Below are positions 58,570 through 64,000 of a DNA stretch of 64,000 nucleotides, piece after piece. The notes below the pieces were generated by a model that saw only the letters and a list, made by a program, of their open reading frames with translations, was not told the DNA's origin and did not search any database. The stretch comes from RPQJ01 sp963712815 (GTDB taxonomy: Bacteria > Pseudomonadota > Gammaproteobacteria > Steroidobacterales > Steroidobacteraceae), in contig CAVQJL010000010.1 in the NCBI GenBank assembly GCA_963712815.1, positions 62,001 to 126,000 of the forward strand, written 5' to 3'. Numbering within the stretch: the stretch's first letter is position 1; each line of letters begins with the position of its first letter. Made by a program: the position numbers and the translations under genes.

Positions 58570-60789
58570 TCAGGACCCGGCCCGGGACGACATCTCGCGC
58601 CGGGGACGCAGCAGAAAGCAGACGTGGATGCGCGGATTGCGCGCGAAGTCCTCCGGCAGCGTCGCCCGCGACAGGTCCTCGACCTCGAAGCGCTCCGCCG
58701 ACGACCGGATCGAGCCTGAACTTCTGGAAGTTGTTCGAGAACACGATGACGCCGTCGCGCTCGAGCAGGCGGCCGCAGGCCTCGAGCAGCGCCGCGTGGT
58801 CGCGCTGCACGTCGAACTCTGCGTCCATGCGCTTCGAGCGCGACAGCGTCGGCGGGTCGACGAAGATCGAGGCCGTAGCGGCGCTGGGGCGCGCGGCTCT
58901 GCTCGTCGAGCCACGCGAGGCAGTCGGCCTGCACGAACGCGTGCTGCGGACCGGCGAGGCCGTTCAGCGCGAGGTTGCGCTTCGCCCAGTCGAGGTAGGT
59001 GCGCGACATGTCCACCGTGGTCGAGGACGTCGCCCCGCCGCCCACCGCGTGCACGGTCGCGGTGCCCGTGTAGGCGAACAGGTTCAGGAAGGACCGCCCG
59101 GCCGCCAGTGCGCCGACGCGCTGCCGCGTGAGGCGGTGATCGAGGAACAGCCCCGTGTCGAGGTAGTCGGTGAAGTTCACGAGGAACCGGTAGCGCCCCT
59201 CGCGGACGGTGTGGAACTCGGCCTCCTCGCCCACCTTCTCGTACTGCTCGCCGCCGCGCTGGCGGCGGCGCACGCGCAGCACGACGCGCTCGGCCGGCAG
59301 CCCCAGCACCTCGGGCAGCACGGCGAGCGACCTCGTCGCGACGGCCGCGCGCCGCCTCCGGCGCGACCGTCGCCGGCGCGGCGTATTCCTGCACGCAGGC
59401 CCAGCGCTCGTCGTTGCCATAGAGGTCGACCGCGAAGGCGTACTCGGGCATGTCGGCGTCGTAGACGCGGAAGCACGCGACGTCCGCGCGCTTCGCCCAG
59501 GTCTCGAGGCGCTGGAAGTTCTTGCGCAGCCGGTTGCCGAACATCGACGCGCCCGGCCGGGCACGCGCCGCCTCGAGTCGCGCGCGGCGGGCCGTCTCCG
59601 CGTCGGGCTCGACGGTCTCGGGCAGCAGTTCGAAGCGCAGCAGCCGGCACTCGATCGGCCCGTTGAAGAACGTGTGCGCGCGGTAGGCGCGCAGCCGCAG
59701 GGCGCGGCCGAGCGGCGGGTTGCCCGTGAACACGCCCGCCTCCCAGCCCGGGAAGCATTCCATGAGCTTGGCGCCGAGCAGGCCGTAATGGGCTCGAGCG
59801 TCTCCGGCCTCGTCGAGCCGCGCGCCGTAGGGCGGGTTGACCAGCACGAGGCCATGCGAGGCCGCAGCCCGCGACAGGTGGGCCAGTTCCCGGCGCTCGA
59901 ACACGAGGTGGTCGCCGACGCTGCTGCGTCCGGAATTCGCGAGCGAGGCACGGATGGCGGTCTGGTCGCGGTCGTAACCCCGGAACCGACCCGTCCCGAG
60001 TTCGCCGATGCGGCGCCGCTCCAGCGCGGCAGCGCGAAGCTCCTCCCACACGGCCGCTTCGTGCTGCAGCCAGCGCTCGAAGCCGAAGCGCCGCCGCAGC
60101 AGGCCCGGAGCCACGTCGGCGGCCATCAGCGCGGCCTCGATCACGAGCGTGCCGGAGCCGCACATCGGGTCGACGAAGGCGCCGCCGGCCGCCGCGATCG
60201 CGGGCCAGCCGCAGCGCAGCAGCAGCGCCGCCGCGAGGTTCTCCTTGAGCGGCGCCTCGACGCCCGACTGTCGGTAGCCGCGTCGGTGCAGCGGGTCGCC
60301 GCTCAGGTCGATGGCGAGCGAGGCACGCTCGCGCATCAGGCTCAGGTTGAGGCGCAGGTCCGGCGCGACGAGGTCCACCGACGGTCGCGCGCCGCTGCGC
60401 TCGCGGATGCGGTCCACGATGGCGTCCTTGGCCTTCTGTGCCGCGAACTGCGTGTGACGCAGCCAGGCTGGGCCCCTGCCCGACGACGTCGATCGCGAGC
60501 GTGCCCTCGGTGGCGAGGTGCTCCTCCCAGGGCATCGCACGGATGGCCTCGTACATGGTTTCCGGCGAGTCGAGCGGCACGGTGCCGAGCGTGAGCAGCA
60601 CGCGGCTCGCGGTGCGCGAGGCCAGGCAGGCGAGGTAACCGTCGCGATCGGCCCGGTGAAGCTCACGCCCGCGGGGTGCTCGCGCGTGACGTCGAGACCG
60701 AGCGCACGCAGTTCGCCCGCCAGCAGGTCCGGCACGTGGCGCGGGCAGGCCGCGAAGAACTCGAGTCCGCCGCGGGTGTCGCCGCTCAT
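58570..60789 (-). CDS. rlmL: Bifunctional 23S rRNA methyltransferase RlmKL (about four frame breaks)
   Basis: Two fused methyltransferases modifying 23S rRNA at m2G2445 (RlmL part) and m7G2069 (RlmK part), about 740 codons. N-terminal THUMP and Rossmann part: LEFFAACPRHVPDLLAGELR, HTQFAAQKAKDAIVDRIRER, GAFVDPMCGSGTLVIEAALM (SAM motif I), VLVNPPYGARLDEAGD (N-P-P-Y). C-terminal part: MFGNRLRKNFQRLETWAKRA, YAFAVDLYGNDERWACVQEY, FTDYLDTGLFLDHRLTRQRV, GRSFLNLFAYTGTATVHAVG and ERDGVIVFSNNFQKFRLDP. Breaks lie near 60475-60640, 59345, 58870 and 58715. The ATG begins three bases after the upstream exonuclease gene's stop. Confidence 0.92.
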   Translation of the reverse strand: MSGDTRGGLEFFAACPRHVPDLLAGELRALGLDVTREHPAGVSFTGPIATVTSPAWPRAPRAACCSRSAPCRSTRRKPCTRPSVRCPGRSTSPPRARSRSTSSGRGPAWLRHTQFAAQKAKDAIVDRIRERSGARPSVDLVAPDLRLNLSLMRERASLAIDLSGDPLHRRGYRQSGVEAPLKENLAAALLLRCGWPAIAAAGGAFVDPMCGSGTLVIEAALMAADVAPGLLRRRFGFERWLQHEAAVWEELRAAALERRRIGELGTGRFRGYDRDQTAIRASLANSGRSSVGDHLVFERRELAHLSRAAASHGLVLVNPPYGARLDEAGDARAHYGLLGAKLMECFPGWEAGVFTGNPPLGRALRLRAYRAHTFFNGPIECRLLRFELLPETVEPDAETARRARLEAARARPGASMFGNRLRKNFQRLETWAKRADVACFRVYDADMPEYAFAVDLYGNDERWACVQEYAAPATVAPEAARGRRDEVARRAARGAGAAGRARRAARAPPPARRRAVREGGRGGRVPHRPRGALPVPRELHRLPRHGAVPRSPPHAAARRRTGGRAVLPEPVRLHGHRDRARGGRRGDVLDHGGHVAHLPRLGEAQPRAERPRRSAARVRAGRLPRVARRAEPRAPAPLRPRSSSTRRRCRARSAWTQSSTCSATTRRCSRPAAACSSATASSCSRTTSRSSGSIRSSAERFEVEDLSRATLPEDFARNPRIHVCFLLRPRREMSSRAGS

Positions 60790-60792
60790 GGA

Positions 60793-62245
60793 TCAGGCCC
60801 GCCCGCCGCCGAGCATCACGAGGTCGCGCGGCGCGGCGCGCTCGAGGCAGCGGGCGACGATGCGATAGCCGTCCGGATCGAAAGGCGCCGGCGACGTGCT
60901 CTCGAGCAGCGCCGCCACCGCCGCCTCGTCCGCGGCGGTGCCGAGGTGCCGCCACTGGTCGATGACGTGCAGCACGCTGCCCTCGCCCGCGACGCCACGC
61001 TCGCGGATGCCGATCGGCGCCCGGGAACGGCCACGGCTTGAGGCGCAACGAGACCAGCGCGAGCCGGAGCCGCGCATCGTGCAGCGCGCGGGGTTCGCGG
61101 CCGACGCAGGCGCCGCGGCAACGGCCGAGCTGCAGCGCGAAGCACGACCCCTCGCCGCGCTCGAGACCCATGGCCTTGAGGCACAGGCCCGCCTCGCGTG
61201 CCTTGCCCTCGAGCGCGCGCCGTGCGTCGCGCTCGCGTGCGGAACGGGCCGTACACCTCGGCTTCGTCGCCCGCGGCCGGCGCCTCGAGCGGTTCGATGC
61301 GAACCTCGAGCCCGCCGGCCGACCGGCTCGAGCCGCACGCACTGCAGGCCGGCAGGCTTGCGCAGCCGCCGGTTGGCGCTCGGCGCGAGCTCCTTCACGA
61401 GCCGCGACTCGAGCAGCAGCGCCCCGAGCTCGCCGCCCGTCTCGATCCACTCCACGCCGCGCACCTGGCGCGTGAGCTTCGCCTCCTTGGCCGAGCGGTG
61501 CTCGCTGGCGAAGTGCTCGAGCACCCGGCTGCGAAGATTGCGGCTCTTGCCCACGTACAGCAGCGCACCGCCCTCGGCGCGGAACAGGTAGACGCCGGCA
61601 CCCTCGGGCAGTTCGTCGGCGAGGTCCGGCGGCAGGTGTGGCGGCAGGCGCGACTCGCCGAGCACCGCCGTCGCGGCCTCCTGCGAGACGCTCGCGGCCG
61701 GCGGCCTGCTCGAACGCCACGAGCAGCGGCGGCAGCACGGCCGCATCGCCGAGCGCGCGGTGCCGCTGCGCGCATTCGAGTCCGTAGCGCTCGATCAGCG
61801 CGTCGAGGTTGTGGCGCGCGTGCTCGCGGAACAGCAGCCGCGACAGTCGCACGGTGCAGAGCACCGGGGCCGCGAACTTCTCGCCGAGGCGGCGGAACTC
61901 GTTGCGCACGAAGCCGTAGTCGAAGCGAGCGTTGTGCGCGACGAACAGCCGCCCGTCGAGGCGCTGGCGAACCTCGCGGCGCAGGTCCTCGAAGGGCGGA
62001 GCGCCCTCGACCATCTCGTTGCTGATGCCGGTGAAGGCTTCGATGGTCGGCGGGATGCGCACGCCCGGGTTGACGAGGCTGCTCCACGACTCGACGACCT
62101 CGCCGCCGTCGAGCAGCACGATGCCGACTTCGGTGACCCGGTGGTGGACGGCCATGCCACCCGTGGTCTCGAGGTCGACGCAGGCGACGGGGCCGCGCAG
62201 CGCGGGCGCGCTGAGCGGGACATCGAGCGGCGTCCGGACAGGCAC
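60793..62245 (-). CDS. DEDDh exonuclease fused to a GIY-YIG nuclease domain (three or more frame breaks)
   Basis: A DNA polymerase III epsilon-like 3'-5' exonuclease followed by a UvrC/Cho-type endonuclease domain, about 484 codons. From a GTG at 62245: ACVDLETTGGMAVHHRVTEV (Exo I, D-x-E), FVAHNARFDYGFVRNEFRRL (Exo II), CAQRHRALGDA (Exo III, H-x4-D). After a break near 61695 the GIY-YIG domain reads EGAGVYLFRAEGGALLYVGK, SRNLRSRVLEHFASEHRSAK and WIETGGELGALLLESRLVKE. The C-terminal region contains SCFALQLGRCRGACVGREP with clustered Cys and ends AAPRDLVMLGGGRA. Further breaks lie near 61305, 61240 and 61025. The architecture is known from actinobacterial and proteobacterial repair nucleases; the substrate is unproven. 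Confidence 0.8.
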
Positions 62246-62250
62246 GGGCG

Positions 62251-63124
62251 TCAGAGTTCGCCCGACCCGTCGAGCGTCAGCAGCGGCGCGTAGAGCTCCG
62301 GGCGACGGTCGCGGAACACGCCCCACGCGTGGCGCTGAGCGCGCGCGGCGTCGAGGTCGAAGGTTGCCGTGACGACGGTCTCGCTGGCGCGATCCGCCTC
62401 GACGACCTTCTCGCCAGTGGGTCCGGCGATGAACGAGGAGCCGTAGAAGGTCATTTCGTACTTCTCACCGCGCTCGACGCCCACCCGGTTCGAGGCCACC
62501 AGCGGCATGAGGTTCGCAGCCGCGTGGCCCTGCATGCAGCGCTGCCAGTGGTCGCGCGAGTCGATGCTCGAATCGTGCGGCTCGGAGCCGATCGCCGTCG
62601 GGTAGAGCAGCACCTCTGCCCCCATCAGCGCCATGCAGCGCGCCGCCTCCGGGAACCACTGGTCCCAGCAGATGCCGACGCCGATCACGCCGTAGCGCGT
62701 GGGCCAGACGCGGAACCCGGTGTCGCCGGGGGAGAAGTAGTACTTCTCGTGGTAGCCCGGCCCCTCCGGGATGTGCGACTTGCGGTAGATGCCGAGCAGG
62801 CCGCCGTCCGCGTCGATCATGGCGAGCGAGTTGAAGTAGGCGTTGTTGGCGCGCTCGAAGAAGCTGAACGGCAGCACCACGCCGAGCTCGCGCGCGAGCC
62901 CCTGGAAGCGCTCGAGCACCGGGTTGCCCGCTACCGGACGGGCCAGCTCGAAGTGACTCGCGAGGTGGTCCTTGCAGAAGTACGGGGTCTCGAAAAGTTC
63001 CTGCAGGAGAACCACTTGCGCGCCCCGCCCCGCCGCCTCGCGCACCAGGCGTCTCGGCCCGGTCGAGGTTCGCGGCGGCGTCGGGCGAGCAGGCGAACTG
63101 GGTCGCGGCGAGCGTCACTTTCAT
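62251..63124 (-). CDS. aguB: N-carbamoylputrescine amidase (one frameshift)
   Basis: Nitrilase-superfamily enzyme that hydrolyses N-carbamoylputrescine to putrescine, CO2 and ammonia, last step of the agmatine route. About 291 codons. VVLLQELFETPYFCKDHLAS holds the catalytic Glu, IYRKSHIPEGPGYHEKYYFS the Lys, and GVGICWDQWFPEAARCMALM the Cys; C-W-D-Q-W-F-P-E-A-A-R is diagnostic for AguB. The N-terminal KVTLAATQFACSPDAAANLD is joined through a break near 63050. Agmatine deiminase (aguA) is not in the window. First gene of the operon aguB / exonuclease / rlmKL / queD. Confidence 0.93.
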
Positions 63125-63315
63125 CGCACGGCCTCGGTTGGCGGGCGGGCGGGGGCGTTGAAGTGTACCGGCCCTGCGAGGCGCGGCAACTGGCGCCGGG
63201 CTCGGAATAAGTCAAGAATAGTAGCGCGGAATGGCTGCTTCCGGGTTGGGGGTGGGACGAGGAATGGCCATCGACGGATCGATACGAACCCACGTCCGCC
63301 AAAGGAGTCGAACTC

Positions 63316-64000
63316 ATGTCGGACAATCTTCTCGCGGGCTTCAGCGGCCTGCTCACGCCGGAGCTTGATCGGCAAGGCAGCATCGCTGCTGGGCGACTCG
63401 GAGCCTGCGGTTTCGAAGGGCATGGGCGCGGTGTTCCCCGTGCTGCTCGGCAGCCTCGCGAACCGCGCGAGCGACCCGGCCTTCGCCTCTACGCTGTTCA
63501 ACCTCGTCCGCGACCCGGCCAACGACGGCAGCCTGCTCGGCGACGTCGCCGGCCTGCTCTCACCCGGCGCGGCGCCCGCCCCGATGACGGCGCTGGGCGG
63601 CAAGCTTCTCTCCACGCTGTTCGGCAACAACCTCGGCAGCCTCGGGGGCTCGCTCGCGGGCTACTCCGGCGTCAAGCCGTCGTCGGCTTCGTCCATGCTC
63701 AGCTTTGCCGCACCGCTGGTGCTGTCCATGCTCGGCAAGGCCGTTAAGAGCGGCAACCTCAACGTCGGTTCGCTCGTCAGCCTGCTCACCGGCCAGAAAA
63801 GCGCCTTTGCCGCAGCGCTGCCGGGCCCGCTGTCGCGCCTCGAGAGCTTCATCGCGAGCCCGGCTGCGCCGAGCTATGCGGCGCCTCCGCCACCGCCGGC
63901 CCCGAAATCCTCGATCTGGCGCTGGCTGCTGCCGCTGCTCATCGTGGTCGGCCTGCTGTGGATGCTGTCGCGGTGCATGGGCGGCAGGGATGAAACGACG
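63316..64000 (+). CDS. DUF937 family protein, N-terminal part (runs off window, one frameshift)
   Basis: The start is well defined: AAAGGAG at 63301-63307 precedes the ATG at 63316. It reads MSDNLLAGFSGLLTPEL, then after a break near 63380 AVSKGMGAVFPVLLGSLANR, SLLGDVAGLLSPGAAPAPMT, LLSTLFGNNLGSLGGSLAGY, SMLSFAAPLVLSMLGKAVKS and VGSLVSLLTGQKSAFAAALP, a DUF937 domain of repeated amphipathic helices. A Pro/Ala linker and one transmembrane helix (SIWRWLLPLLIVVGLLWMLS) follow just before the window ends. Relatives often carry a periplasmic OmpA-like peptidoglycan-binding domain after this helix, which would lie outside. The 191 bases upstream show no clear promoter hexamers. Confidence 0.75.

Overview
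The window is a densely coded, very GC-rich stretch of a gammaproteobacterial chromosome. Family content points that way: AceK beside isocitrate dehydrogenase, an OMPLA-type phospholipase, RlmKL, QueD, many small outer-membrane lipoproteins, and a polyamine cluster in the same order as Pseudomonas spuI/spuABCDEFGH. I cannot place it more finely; Xanthomonadales, Nevskiales or Steroidobacter-like lineages would fit. I saw no rRNA, tRNA, CRISPR array, insertion sequence or prophage, and no gap between genes longer than about 250 bases. Most longer genes are interrupted by one to several single-base frame breaks while homology continues in another frame. This looks like residual indel error in a long-read assembly rather than gene decay, so each such gene is annotated once, end to end, with the breaks noted.

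Layout. 1-7621 (minus strand): copper/silver resistance, with a CopA-type P-ATPase cut by the window edge, CusA, CusB, CusC and a His-rich secreted protein. 7751-16014: envelope and ion-homeostasis genes (DUF3313 lipoprotein, baeRF3 protein, OMPLA, SYLF lipoprotein, NhaC antiporter, glycine-zipper protein, CDF exporter, TPR/beta-barrel protein). 16079-18852: arginine/ornithine antiporter and arginine deiminase without arcB or arcC. 18974-24931: an RND pump, its adaptor and a divergent TolC. 24880-28252: alpha/beta hydrolase, DUF6491 lipoprotein, sialidase-fold protein. 28295-31400: icd-aceK. 31397-35874: an overlapping operon of an ArnT-like transferase, an exported kinase-like protein, and a phosphatase fused to a degenerate kinase domain. 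35878-39964: nucleotide-translocase-like transporter with a C-terminal CADG-type domain, and an intact membrane-bound CadC-like TPR regulator. 40055-43186: a transaminase / omega-amidase / gamma-synthase-family operon. 43344-56017: polyamine uptake and catabolism. 56027-63124: GNAT, DUF1579, YcaQ-like glycosylase, then an operon aguB / exonuclease-GIY-YIG / rlmKL / queD. 63316-end: a DUF937 protein cut by the window edge.

Themes. Arginine and polyamine metabolism recur: ArcA/ArcD handle arginine, AguB makes putrescine, and the spu genes import putrescine/spermidine and degrade it through transamination or gamma-glutamylation (PuuB-like oxidase). A polyphosphate glucokinase is placed 3 nt behind the transporter operon. 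Icd keeps the serine that AceK phosphorylates (position 113), and aceK lies directly downstream, away from any visible glyoxylate-shunt genes.

The most novel-looking item is the exported kinase-like protein (complete K/E/D..N/D set) next to a Shewanella-like PPP phosphatase whose C-terminal kinase fold has lost its ATP-binding lysine and metal-binding aspartate: a candidate envelope phospho-switch. A 123-bp near-palindromic intergenic element at 43204-43326 is a second item worth following.
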